A stretch of 64,000 bases of DNA from Membranipora membranacea (Eukaryota > Bryozoa > Gymnolaemata > Cheilostomatida > Membraniporidae). How positions within the stretch are numbered: the first letter of the stretch is position 1; each line of letters starts with the position of its first letter. Of this stretch, positions 1 to 13,000 are shown piece after piece. The stretch spans positions 20,028,001-20,092,000 of the forward strand of contig OU612073.1 in the NCBI GenBank assembly GCA_914767715.1. The letters run 5' to 3'. A model generated the notes under the pieces. That model ran no database searches, was not told where the DNA came from, and saw only the letters and a list, made by a program, of their open reading frames with translations. The translations under genes and the position numbers were made by a program.

Positions 1-380
1 GAATATAAATACTACACTATGATGATGTAGTTAGAGAATTTTTGTTTTTCACTGTTTTGAAACCTAAAATGTAGAACTTGAAGCTAGGCGACTCATCTCT
101 GAGACCATTATAAGATAAGCAGCTACCTTTTCTTACTTTTTTGGAGTCTTGAAAAATTTCATTCAAAACCCAAAATGCCATCTATAAAACATAACAAAAA
201 GTACCTACCCCAAGTAAGTTTATGTATCACAGTCATAACTACTGGGAAACTTCTTCAAACTTATTTTTCAAGGGGCATAAAATACAGTGGCTGTTGATGC
301 TCCTTTACCAAAGCTATGCACATTAATTTAGACGACGGGGGCCTATTTATCGATGGGTTACCATGAACTGCAAAACTTAC
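1..380. other. Intron 11 of copy A, no exon recognised
   Basis: By comparison with copy B the next exon should lie several hundred bases further left. Open frames here are antisense shadows without family similarity. Confidence 0.5.
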
Positions 381-3300
381 ATGCATCAACACTCTTGTCG
401 GTCCTGACTTCCGTGACATGGAGTCTGGATGGTGAGTTAAACCCTCCTGATATGAACCTTGTAGGTTGAGTATAGTGAGATATACAGTTACCAACATTTA
501 CTTCGATACTGTAAACTCCGGCATCCAGGCTGTTATCACATATCCCCTCGACTGTAATGAAATATGGGTGTAATTGCATGAGCTTTGCAAGTTCAAAAAT
601 ATATGAAGCCTTTTCTGACAGGTTATTTTAGCAAAATTAGTACTTCCTTCTGAACTAAGATTTTAATTTAATCTTCCCCAGTGAAATCTACAGGTGCTCT
701 AAAGTTTGACTTACTTTTATTAAGTAACACAGCATTGTTACCTTTATCTCGCTAATACTCTGAAGGGGTATGCTTAGTTGTCTTCCCTTGATAATAACCT
801 GGTAGACTGTGTCCTTCTAGATGGCGAGGAATACATCCCATTAGCACAACTGTGTGTCTTTCAATTAGAATGATGCTAAATTTGCTCAAAATTAGCGATA
901 ATTTCAGTTGGACAAATTTGTTCCCAAACGCCCACTCAGAAGGTATATTGTTCCGTCAATGAGTGAGTGATTTGTGAGTGCTACATCTTGTTCACGCACT
1001 GAGTGGACAATCAGACAGCAATTTTGGCGTCTTTTAAAATTGAAACATCCCCTCGTTAGCACACTGGCAAGAGAGGAAGTTTATCAGATTGCCTGAATGA
1101 TGCACAATCTCTTACTTGTTCTGACCCTTCTGTGATGTCGCCAATAGGCCCAGTGATCAGGTGATGATTGATGTATTACAACATCTGCCTGTGGGTCACA
1201 CTCCGTACCATTTATAGAAATGAACCTGCAATATAAAGTATAATCCTGAAATTGATGCAATATGGCCACATCAGCATGGATACCAACTGGGTTGAATTCT
1301 AATGATTCAAGACCAAGGAAGGTCAGGTGGGTAATTTTATTATTTGCTATACAACTTTCCATTGGCTTATTTGTGAGCACTGTCACACAACTTACAGGCT
1401 TGTTGCGTGATCTCTGATACAGCTCACAGCCCAAGAACAGATTTGCATATTGGACATCATCGTACGCTGGTGAAACTAATGTACAATACTTTGCCATCAA
1501 GTTGTCCAGTGACAGTTTAGGTCTGTATTCAATTTAAATGAGACAAAGAAAAAGAATGAATCCTGTTTCCATTCCAAAAATATAAGCAGGAAAAGATATA
1601 CCAGCGGACTCACCATCGACCGCAGTAATAAGACCCAGAACTCTGTACTACTAAGGCTATTAATGCATTGTACTTGATCCTCAGACTTGTATCTGATGCT
1701 GTCTTTGTGTAGAGTACAGACTGAAAATAAGAACTAGGTGTTAATAATAGAGATTGAGATTATCGCTCTATGAATTTCTAATTAACAGGGTCAGAGTATG
1801 AGACTCGACAGCCTGAATTTCAATCTTTGTACAGTATAGCCAATGAAAACATTGACAAAGGTGTGGAGTGGGTTCAACATCAAATCTCTGAAAGCGATGA
1901 CATTTTATGATGATGACATGTTTCTGCAAAGACCCAACCTTGACTAAACGGTTCTCGTTGCTGGCGTCAAAGTTCATATCTTCTTCCTCGTTCCAGGAAT
2001 AATACTGATAGTTAAAGGCGATGGACGAAGGGCAACTCTTCGCAGCATCAACTGAGAATTGCAAAGAAAGCAGAAGTCTTAGTCAGATAAACTGTGATTG
2101 AAGATTTCTGTATACAACTGGGAAGGCATCTTTGAAATACTGCATGAGAACTGAATCAGGACTGCACAATTGACAAGTACCTGTCCCGAGTCCCAATGTC
2201 ATAACAGTTGTGACATATTAAACACGAGGCTCATTGATTCGAGCCAATTGTGAACCTTGCTTCAATGGAATAATTTCAAAAAATTGATATCATTTAAATC
2301 ATTAGTTTTTTGTTAGAAGATCTCACATATTTTATGGTGTCACTGCCAAAACACCAGATGCCCATAAATTTGGTTGGAGTATGATGTGGGGAAATTTCAA
2401 GAACTAATGCCCTCCGCGTCATCTTGATTGAGCTCAACAGCTATCTTCTGTTGTGTTCATTTTGAATTACCCCAACTCCTGCACTGTAAAGTCATTAATC
2501 AAGTGTTTGGCAATCAGAATCTTTTAATCATCAATTATTTGCCACAGTCCAAGCAGGTACTCACTTGTGGCATCAGTTACTGGAACTACCTCCATCAGGA
2601 GGAATGTTCTAGCAGAGTTCCAGCCCGCGTATCCATCAGTACTACCATATCCATCGCATGGATCAATGCTGGAGGCAACCAATATGTCCCCTGCATCCAA
2701 ACCCCAACATGTACCGTCAACTGTTGGAATAGACATAAGTATATTGTAGATAGAGAGTCAAAAAGGCTGGCACTTTGGAAAGAGAAATACTCTTCAATCA
2801 TAAGTTAAGAATGAGGGCACACACTAACACACTCAAATATTCCTTCGCATATTTCCTGTTTTCTTTTTGATGAAGAAAGTTTTTGTAAGGAATGTGTGAT
2901 CTACCAATGTGTTTGCTCTGATTGGTGGGTGGAGAGAAGAAAAGCCAATGCCAGGTCAAATGAAACTTACTGTCCATGGCTCTATGCAAATCTCCTGTGG
3001 TTTCACTGTAGTCGAGCTGTTCGATGGTTTCTGGGTTGGTACATTTATCGCCATCAAATGTCAAGTACCAGTGATGGCAGTAATTAGCAGCTTGATAATG
3101 ACCTCTGGCATTGTTGTGCTGAATAACTCTTAGTCCAGTGTCATGGCGAAGCTTTGGATAGGTGGCGAACTACAGAAAAATTAATCGTAAACTACATTAT
3201 TGTTGAATGCCCGATGATTTTGGTTCTCTGCTGTATGGGCTTGTGATGATCAAGATCCCTATGACGGCAGTTTACTCAACAGGGTGACAACCACATCTTA

Positions 3301-6300
3301 CATTATCATGCTGTATGGATGGACTCACCCAGCGTCATATAGTGGTCATATATGGTTTATGACATATTAAACATGACTTAACTTTTGTAAAAAATAAGTA
3401 GGCTATGGCTATCAGTAAGAGAGCATAACTCACCCAGTTGATCCCTGTGTCTCTTCCATCACCTTGGTTAGGGCTCCAGTAATGTCTCAGATTAAGAAAC
3501 TGCATAGCCAGATCACAAAGATGTCTTTCATCGGCTACAAATATCATAGAACTTTTAAAGATCAAGAAAACAAAATCAATTTTTTTTAAAACATAGCTTT
3601 CAGGTTACTCTGAAACTCGCCAAGGTAAATTGCACACAATTCAGATTCACCCAGCACCAGCAAGTTGTAGAAAAAGTGATCTCTTGTTTCCCACATTCAA
3701 TGTAAAATAATACAAATGAACGCAATAATGTCGACATTGAATTTTTGTCACTTGATTATCATCAATAGATTTTGAGATGAAAGCAAGGAGAAAAGGACAT
3801 TCTTTGGGCTGAATAACAAGCAGAGAAACATTGAAGTTTGCACCTACCTAGACACATAGGAGAAGATAAGGATTCAGAGTGACAGCTACTAACACATAAC
3901 TGATCATTAGGACATGTGTACCCACCACAGTTATTATTCTACAAACATAATCAAGTTGGTGCAAATCATGATATTAGGTTGGTCACTAAAAGACTCACAA
4001 ATCCAGCTTAGAAACATGTATAGATAAATACTGTCAGGTAAAATCCACCATCCGCTATATTCAGGAATATTCATGACTTATTACACTACAGAAAGAGAAA
4101 GTTAGGGGGCAGTTTGGACATGATCTGCACCGAGCAGAGCAACACAGACCGATTCCAAACATGTATTTAGATGTTTATTTTGCTGTCAACTATTCGGACT
4201 TGGCATAGCAACATGTTCAAGTATATATGCTGACTTAGTCTGAGCCCCAAGACTTTTACTCAGGTCGGGTCGGGTCGGGTCGGGTCGGGTCGGGTCGGGT
4301 CAGGTCAGGTCAGGTCAGTTCAGGTCAAGTCAGGTCAGTTCAGGTCAGGTCAATGATAATAAACTGTGGTGCACTATATGACCTGTGGATCTACCTTGAC
4401 CTCTGAAATACAATGTTCTGTGGATTCATCAATAATTAATTAATCACCATAATATGTTTAGAAAAGGACACAGAAAACAAGCTTAGGTAACGCTTATGTT
4501 TCGATAGGCCTATCACCTATATATCCCTGTGTATCAATAGCAATAGTACAATTACAAATATTAGCAAATATATAACAAGTGGTTCCCTTTGATATCTGTT
4601 TTCCTCACTGAGCAATTCCTGTTACAGTTACATAAAATCTGAGAACTTACAGCGTTCTTTTTGATCATCTCATACAGATAGCCGTTCTCTCCCGAACATG
4701 TGTCCACCCCACTTCCGGTGACATCATTCATTGTATGACACATACCATCTATAAATGTATGCAAGAGTGTTTAATAGATAGTATACTGAGCCTCTGAACT
4801 TAAGTTGTCCTCTCTCCAGTTAGGTACTATTAAACCAACGCAGCATAAGATGAAAGGGTTGAATTAGGCTTATCTTGAAAACTGCTTGTAATAGCATAAA
4901 AATTCTCATTGAATCAGCATCAGCATCATCGGAAACCCCTAGGAAATAAGTTCGGTAGTCGAATAGTCCTTTATGTCAACGTTTTGTTGACCAATTTCCT
5001 GGAATTTTTTATGGATTTTGTCACTAAAACTGAGATTTATCAGTTTTCAAACCCCTAATGATTTGAAAGAATCTGTCCACCTTAGTTTTAAATGATGCTG
5101 ATGCTGAATCTGATAGAGGTTTTTTCCTATGTTAAGCAGTTGCCAAGATACGTCCATTTTAGCTCTTTTTTTCTATGCTGCGTGAGTTAAAGAGTACCTA
5201 ACTGCATAGAGGACAACTCCAAATACCGGCTAAAAACCAAGCTCAGAATACTGTCCATTAATGTAAACAGAGTAACAATGGTTATCTTGTTGCCTGACTG
5301 AAAAGGTTGTTGAAATGGTTTGCAACTGATAGGTTTGTTGATGACTTTTTTTCCAAACTAGGAGTTTATTATATGCGATTGAATTTGGATCAAGTGTGAT
5401 GTCTTTCTTTTAAGTCTAAAGACACTAAAGACACTTCAAGGGCAATGGCTTTGTTTGTGGTCCAAAGAAATTAGTAAATCCGATTCAAAGAAGAAGTAGA
5501 TCAAACTTGATTTCTATACTGTAGATATATTCAAACTTTGGCCAATTATTGATCACAACAATTAAATATTGCAAAATCAATTTTCTTGAAACAATGCCTT
5601 ATTTAGTGAACAAAGGTAACCTAAATAAGATACAAATTCCTATGATCAATAATACATTGTCCTTGTTGTAATACAGACATATCATTGATTTTTTTGATGG
5701 CCTCCAAGCATTCATATAAATAGCTCGATATAAACTGGTCAATACAATTATTGATTTGGCCATATTCATCAATTACTATCTTGCGGTAAAGCATGAAAAA
5801 GTGTGTTTGCACAGATTTTGGCACATGCTATGAGATCAAATTAAGAGTATGGCACCATGAATAATTATATTTCATTATGTCAGTAGCCTATGTACATGGA
5901 AAAAGAGCCTGTTTAAAACCTTGTCTTCAAAAGACTTTCAATTTTTCCTCCTATGTAGATCAAACAAATATATGAATGAGAATTGAAGGAAGGAAGGGTT
6001 CAGTAGTTCAATGTGGATAGCTCAGTGTTAGGTCATTAGGTCCTGGGTTCGAGCCCCACAGGGTGCACTGTTTGTCTAGTACTACCTTACTTGGTATCGC
6101 AGGCCATTAACCCTAGCCAACCTGGAAAGACTAACGGAAAATGATATGCCATATTGCCAGGACCCCAACCATGAAGTTGGCGATCATCCAAGAAAACAAA
6201 ACAAAACAAGTGTAACTTTTATCTTGTTTCCTTCACTTTACTTATATTGAAAATGACTTACAACAAATATTGAATTCAAAAATGTGATCTGTGATTGGCA

Positions 6301-7893
6301 TTTGATTGACCTTGTGCCCTTACAGTTTAATCACAAAGATGAGTGACTGTATAAATCACCTTACCCTGCTGGTCTCTGTAAACAGATGTGCAATCTGAGG
6401 GGAAATTACTCCTACATTTATCCAGACATTCTATATCTGTTCTTGTAAACTGTGAGTCAGTAATGAGAGAATTACTGTCCAATACACATGAAGCTTCACT
6501 GCTTGCCTTCAGTCCACATGTAGGGAACTCTGTAAATAAACAAGAGCACTACCCGATACATAGCACGAAGTAGTGGATAGTATGTTTAAATTATTCTATA
6601 AAGCAATAGTGATGGGCCAGGTTAGAAATATACAGAAGTTACTGCAGCGTAAGATTACAAACAAATGATCATGGGCAGTGAGTTGGGGCTATTTTGTGAT
6701 TATCAATAAAACTGTCATTGACTAAAAACACAACATGGTATATATATGTTCCGCTTGTTTTAAAAATAGAGGACAATATGTTCTATTTACAAATTACATT
6801 GATTACGATTAGGCATTCATTAGACGAATACAGAGTCAATATTTTTTTAATTGTATTCACTCTCTTCTCTTCCTGTTAAACATTCGGATTGATGAGAACG
6901 TACTTCAAAATCAATAAGAAGTTGAGCTGCTATGTATTATCTTGAAAGAATATTCCTGATTTTTAGAATATGTCTATCCAAAACCCACTCCTGACAGGGT
7001 ATTCCCAAAATTAAATCTGCAAACATTCGTTTGAGACCTCTCACTTTCCTGACAGGGAAAGAAAACGTTTGACTGTGATGAGCCGTTCTGATAGGAAGTG
7101 AAGTCCAAAATGAACCTGGACCATTTTCAAAAAATGATTAGAATATTAGGGGAAGCGGAGTAGAAATGCTCATCAAAAGAACATATAATGCTCATATAGT
7201 ATGCATAATGTAGAGTGCCGTGGGGCCTCGATACCAAACATTTGCAATATCCACCACCACAGAGGGAACCAACTTGTTCTATGCATAATGCCAGCCGATT
7301 TAAACCTCGCAATCAATTAACATGTTTGATCACACAGCTTTGGGAATGATCTGGATGGAATAACTGATCGTCTGAGCCCTCTTTCTCCTGTTGCTTAATA
7401 AAACTAGGGAATTTCTTATGCCTTTATAAATGAGTTCAGTTTGCGATTAGTGCTGGAACGGTCCAACACCAATGCAATAGGAGGACAGTGTTATATAAGT
7501 AGGAGGTTAGACTTCATTTCAGTAGATACCATAAAATATCTTGTTTATGATTTTGAGTGAAGTGGAATTGATACAAACAGTATATAGACTATGAAGGTTC
7601 TGACTTGATTAAATAAAGCTTGATTCACATGCAGAAAAATATGCATGTGAATCAGCTATTTTATTGAATATTATTTAATCAATTTACAAGTTTGGACCAA
7701 TTTCCAATTCTACAGGTGAGCCGGCACAAAAGCAGCACTTGAAAGGCACAACTCTGATTGCAGTCTAATAGTATCATTCATATCTCATAGCTCATCACAT
7801 CTGAATCTTACCTAAGACACTCGATGACCATGAGAGTTCAGAGATGCTGAGTATAGCACCACATATCCACAGCAGGGAGACAGTGCAGTCCAT
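381..7893 (-). CDS. Secreted PAN/CTHRC1-domain protein, copy A (3' end beyond window)
   Basis: Eleven exons, in transcription order: 7812-7893, 6365-6529, 4651-4748, 3848-3938, 3434-3534, 2971-3169, 2565-2720, 1939-2051, 1614-1720, 1116-1225, 381-551. All have GT..AG introns and matching phases. Exon 1 encodes a signal peptide starting MDCTVSLLWICGAILS. Exons 2-4 are Cys-rich; ECLDKC and the spaced cysteines after it resemble a PAN/apple domain. Exons 5-7 form a first CTHRC1-like domain (RHDTGLR, HWYLTFDG, DGTCWGLDAGD, GYAGWNSARTFLLMEV). Exons 8-11 form a second (SDTSLRIKY, FISINGTECDP, GICDNSLDAGVYSIEV). CTHRC1 is a secreted glycoprotein of vertebrates and this fold is its C-terminal domain; I see no collagen-like Gly-X-Y repeat here. 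About 464 residues are visible. Copy B suggests a third domain lies off the left edge. Secretion is well supported; the ligand is unknown. Confidence 0.8.
835..985 (-). repeat. Dispersed repeat, copy 1
   Basis: Read on the minus strand it shares CACTCATTGA, GGGCG/GAGCG-TTTGGGAACAA and CATTCTAATTGAAAGAC with 22015-22175, in the same order. The family is unknown. Intron 10 of copy A. Confidence 0.45.
4262..4350. repeat. Pentanucleotide tract (GGGTC)n passing into (GGTCA)n
   Basis: About eight GGTCG units are followed by GGTCA units with a few GTTCA or AGTCA variants. It lies in intron 3 of copy A and is absent from the equivalent intron of copy B. The G-rich half is strand-asymmetric. Confidence 0.9.
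6005..6210 (+). mobile_element. tRNA-derived SINE-like repeat
   Basis: GGATAGCTCAGTGTTAGG resembles a pol III A box and GGGTTCGAGCCCC a B box. A ~140-nt unrelated body follows, ending in AAAACAAAACAAAACAAG. The A-to-B spacing is too short for a functional tRNA. It lies in intron 2 of copy A. Confidence 0.5.
7621..7654. repeat. Hairpin with 13-bp perfect arms
   Basis: TGATTCACATGCA and TGCATGTGAATCA are separated by 8 A-rich bases. Intron 1 of copy A. No further function visible. Confidence 0.45.
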
Positions 7894-10014
7894 ACCAGCA
7901 GTTATTAACGCTATTAACCTATTTCTTGAGTCTAGCGTAATCCTTTGGCTGTATTGTGAGCTGACAACCTATATATCCAAACAGCAGGTTACCTATAAGT
8001 CAACCTAAATTAAACATATTGTTATAACACTGGTAAGTTAATAATTGATTATTTTTTGTAAGCATTACAAGAATAACCTTGTAAACAAGCTTGTAGCTGC
8101 TGTTTATGTTTGTGCCTACGTGTATTGATAGGGATAGATGATCGATACTGTGGAATTAAGAGTATAATTTACAAAGACATGGACGGACAATGAATTGTTG
8201 ATTGAAGACTTATATGATTGACTGAGGTCACTTTCTATGAAGCCATCTGCTTATCTCAGTGAAGAAAAATCTTTTGAGAGCGGAATTAAAACTTTCAAAC
8301 GAATCGATATTCAAAAGTGGCAAGTGGAGGAGTTTCGAGAGTCTTGATAAATAAATCATTGTGTGTCTTTTAAAATTGGAAAAGAATTTCCAGATTGAAA
8401 ATTGGGCCGAAAATTGGGCCTGCAACCTACGCAAAAATGTGATGTTTGAGAGCTTAGGTATTAGTCAGCAGATTATGTTTAATGTATTTGCTGTATTGTG
8501 CTAATCGACAGTGACTTGGCACATCTAACCATTCACAGCTTAATCGGCAGGACTAATGGAGTATGGAACTACGCAATCACCATCAAGAAGCCAAGCGCCA
8601 CGTACAGTTTTAATTAGCATCGTTCTATCAACAAAAACATTACTCAGATATATTTTGATTTTATATATTCTGATATGACAAAACAGACTTGAACCTAAGA
8701 TTAATTAGCCCACTATCATGAGGGTTGGTATGTATTAGTCAACATGGCGCGTCCATATTTGTCTGGAGACTCAAAACCAACGTCTTTGTGATACTTTGAA
8801 TAAAAATATATTATATTATAATAATAATTAAAAATCATAGGATAGAAGCAGAGCATTTGGCACACATAGTACCTTAGCACAGAATTTTATCTAAACGTTA
8901 CACAATTAAACTAAAAAATAAGAAGCTTACCTCATAATTTTTAAAACGAAAGAACACTGAAAAGAAACTATTCTTCGAAGACCTTCAGACCAAGTAGAGG
9001 TGAATTAATAAATGATCTGATCGCCAGTTAAGGTGACCAATATGTGAACCTAAATCATAAATATTGATCTAACTGTATAACAAATCGAAAGCCAAAATAG
9101 AAATCGATTAGTTCTTGTGACAATGTTTGCACGGACTGCTATTCAAGATTAATATTGTAAAGAAAGAGAACTGGCAACCAAACTGACTGCTGTTAGATGG
9201 ACGAGAAATCAATAATATTATATTGGGTGTTTTTGAAAATTGTGTCTGTGACAAAGCCTCAGGCTTAATTTTATCTTACTTTCATTTCTTTTTATTTGAG
9301 GCATAGGAATTTATTATTCCCGGTTCAATGTTTGGGCTATTAATGATAGTTCAACCTGAATGTAATGTTACTGGAAACCTGAAGAAACAGATACCCTTTA
9401 TAATCTGCATCAAATATATATATTGATTGGTCCAATATAGAGTATATAAAATAAATAACTGCATGCAATATGATTAAAAGTAATAGTAATTACAGATTTA
9501 CCACACATAAACCTGATTGTCAACACACATCTCAATGTCAATGGCAGCTTTAATTGGAGCGATGTCCTCGATCGGATCTGCTTGTGGTCGATATTAAGAT
9601 CTGCGGAAATTATGGCTTCTGTGGTTTTTCGCAGAATATAAATTTATGAAAATAGAGGAAAAGAAACAGGTGTTGATCATTGAGGCAAATTACCGTCAGT
9701 TGCAAAGAAATTCATGAGAGATGAGGTAAAACGTCTATCACAACCATTTTCCTTGTACCTCCAGGACTTCTTCAGAACCGAATATCCGCTACATGGCATT
9801 ATTGTTGGAATAATGATTATAATGTAGTCGTCACCCAGCGTTCTATAAGTCTAGTCATATCATGATATGAAAAATGCTGTGAGGCAGTTCATTTCAGTGA
9901 CGTGACATGGTCATGTGAAGTGTCTCTCTAACATATTTTTAAATTCAGTTCGGTTAGCCTTGTCACGCAGCTACTAAAATAAAGAAGTAGTGTGACAAGG
10001 CTACAGTTCTCCTT
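7894..10014. other. Spacer between paralogues A and B
   Basis: AT-rich DNA between the start codon of copy A and the stop codon of copy B. It should contain the copy A promoter. Apart from the short foldback at 9955-10003 I see no gene, RNA or long repeat. Confidence 0.55.
9955..10003. repeat. Short foldback repeat beside copy B stop codon
   Basis: TAGCCTTGTCACGCAGCTACT pairs with AGTAGTGTGACAAGGCTA. A related unit, TAGCCTTGTCACGCGGCTAC..GTGGCAAGGGTA, is at 18176-18232. This copy begins 12 bp downstream of the copy B stop codon, so it would be in the 3' UTR. Confidence 0.6.
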
Positions 10015-13000
10015 CTAATCATCACAGTTGACAGGAGTTCCAGATCCACAGTTCTTCACTAGGTCAGCACGAAGCTCCTCGACGATGATATGAAATGAAG
10101 ATTGCCAGCCCGTGTACGCATCTGTTGGATTATACCCACTGCATGTACCGACAGCGTATACAATAGTACGAGATCCTTTACTTATACCATGACACATCCC
10201 ACTCACTGTAAATACAGATACTATAAAGCGTTTTATATAGCTAGTTGCAGTTTACAGATCATATCCTTTCAGGTGATACTCTTCGGACTCAAATTCTGTC
10301 AATTTTGCAAACTCACAGTTTTTGGGTTGTTCGGAGGTATTAGATTACACTAGATACTCTCTAACATGTGATATAAGTATGTATTTATCTTAGCAATTAT
10401 CTTATATTATTTTTACCAATATTCTGCCTAGTGCAAGAACCTAGAAGTTGTCAGGGTTGCTGATATTGACAATATCAGCAACCCTGACAATGTTTGAGTA
10501 CCAAATCATAATTTCACCTTAGAAACGTTCCAGGAGTTCTTAAAAAAGTACCTAGCTTAAAAAGACTTCGGAAGGACCACAGCAATAAATAGTCTGGCAG
10601 CTAGTTCTGCAATAATTATGCAATATTTTCACATTTAGAAAATCCAGAGCACTTGAGGGTAAAAATTATGTGCAGTGTTAGGAATTGTCCTCCCTTCTCA
10701 TCTAAGAGCTATGAGGTATTTATGCGCCCTAGTGCTGTGCCAACATAATAAGCTTACACTTCAAAATACATTTAATTGCCATTCTTTCCCACATAAGTTC
10801 AAAATAATTATAGCTCCATTGTCAGGAGACATTTCACAACAGTAAATAACTTCATTTAATATTTTTTACAGTTGTCTCAAGTAGATAGAAGTATTAGCAT
10901 ATTAGGTTGGCACAGCACTAGGACGCATAAATACCTCATAGCTCTTAGATGAGATGGGAGGACAATCCCTAACACTACACATAATTTTTACCCAGAAGTG
11001 CTCTGAATTCTCTAAATGATGAAATATTGCGTAATTACTGCAGAACTAGCTGCCAGACTATATATTGCTGTGGTCCTTAACGCGGTATTCATAACATATA
11101 CCCATGTAATACATCTTTTGAGTTCAATTGACACTTCACTTGGATAATGCAGACTTACCTTGCATAGGGTTGTGATAATTAGTGTAATAGTTAAAGTAAG
11201 ATACTGCCTCTATGGTACCTGGGTTACTGCATTCGTGACCGTCTATCTTGAAATACCTGCAAATGATAAACAATATAATTGTAACCATCGCCATCGATAT
11301 TCTTATCAATACCCAGGAACCAGATACGCTTTTGTGAGCAGTGTGACTTGACTTATTCATGTCTCATTTCTCATGTCTTATGTCACATGTCTTATTTATG
11401 TCTCACTCTTCTGGCCAAATTTATACCACAGATGGTTCATAATTTGTAACAAACTAATCAAATCAAACTAACCATCTGCCACATGGAGTGTAACCGCCAT
11501 TATATATAGTCCTGTGACCGCCGTTAGATGTTAGCCTTAGTCCTGTATCTGTGTACTCTTTCACATATGTGACTGACAGTATATCCCCGTTATCACCGCC
11601 GTTATTGATGGCGTACCACTGGAACTGTTCTATGTTAGCGTACATACTCTTGTAAATCTGTCTGTTAGGGCCGTATACTGTAAAAATGAGGAAAACTTGT
11701 TTAGCATTAATTCTACTCAATATTCCCAGATGCCTTCATGTTTGTATTTCTCAAGAATCATAGTGATGATAGTGCGTTTTAAATTTCTAGATACTGAGTT
11801 GACCAAGCTCACTACACTAAGGGATATTAGCCGATAGAGGATGAACGGCGGTAAAAAAAAAATTGATGGGAAGAGATTTAAAACATCAGGAAACTTGTGT
11901 ATGCTCCGTGTGGTTCTGTCACAGTTTAGTATGAGCAGCTTTGCAAAATAGGAGGTTCGATCTGCAACTTTAAGCAAGGAGTCGGAAGCGACCAATACCT
12001 AAACTTTAACAAAGTTTGCTTGAAGAATTCCACTGAATATTTCTCTGATTTGAACATACTTTGTTGACCATTTGAGTTTTGTTAAGTCACTTCTTAGAGC
12101 GAAACTGATTGATCGAATTGCAAAACTTACATGCGTCCACCTTCTTGTCGGTTCTGACTTCAGTTACATGGAGCCTTGATGGTGAGTTAAACCCTCCTGA
12201 TATGAACCTTGTAGGTTGAGTATAATGAGATATACAGTCACCAACATTTACTTCAATACTGTAAACTCCAGCATCCAGGCTGTTATCACATATCCCCTCA
12301 ACTGTAATAAGACATAGATGTTTATGTACAAGTGACAGTTTTAATCACAATATCAATATCCAGCAACACCTCACAACACTGGATATGTGTCAGGTCAACA
12401 CAACACTTTTGTGAGTTAAGATTTTTTAATTCTTTGCTAAGGTCAGGTCAAATATATGGAACGTAATAACTCTATGCTTACGCTTTTTGTTGTATCAAAC
12501 ATGTTTTTTATCAAAATCGTAAATCTTATAGTTCCTGAGCTACAATATTATCTACCAGTTTATAGAAATGGACTACATTTATCTAAGACAGACAGGACAG
12601 ATAGGACAGACTCCCAAAATCCCTGTTAGATACATACATATTTAAAGTCAATCAAGTTGTCTTCTCTTTACAGTTAATTGATATCTGATGTAAAAACTGT
12701 TACCTGTTCTGACCCTCCTGTGGTGTTTAAAATATGTATACTGATCAGGTGAGCTTGGATGAATGATTATATCTGCCTGTGGGTCACACTCCGTACCATT
12801 TATAGAAATAAACCTACAGAGAGAGAGATAAATCAGAAGAATCTCAATATTTGGTGCTACGTTGATGGATGCTTAGATCCTGTTACAAAAGGTCTGAAGC
12901 AGGTCAAGTGAGAAGTATTACCCTGCCTGCATATTTTAATTAATATGTTACTTTTAGAATAACATAATATGAGTGTTGATACATATTTTCAGTAGAATAC

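Noticed and set aside
6010-6070. Functional tRNA gene
   Set aside because: A-to-B box spacing is too short and no acceptor or anticodon stem forms; called SINE-like instead.
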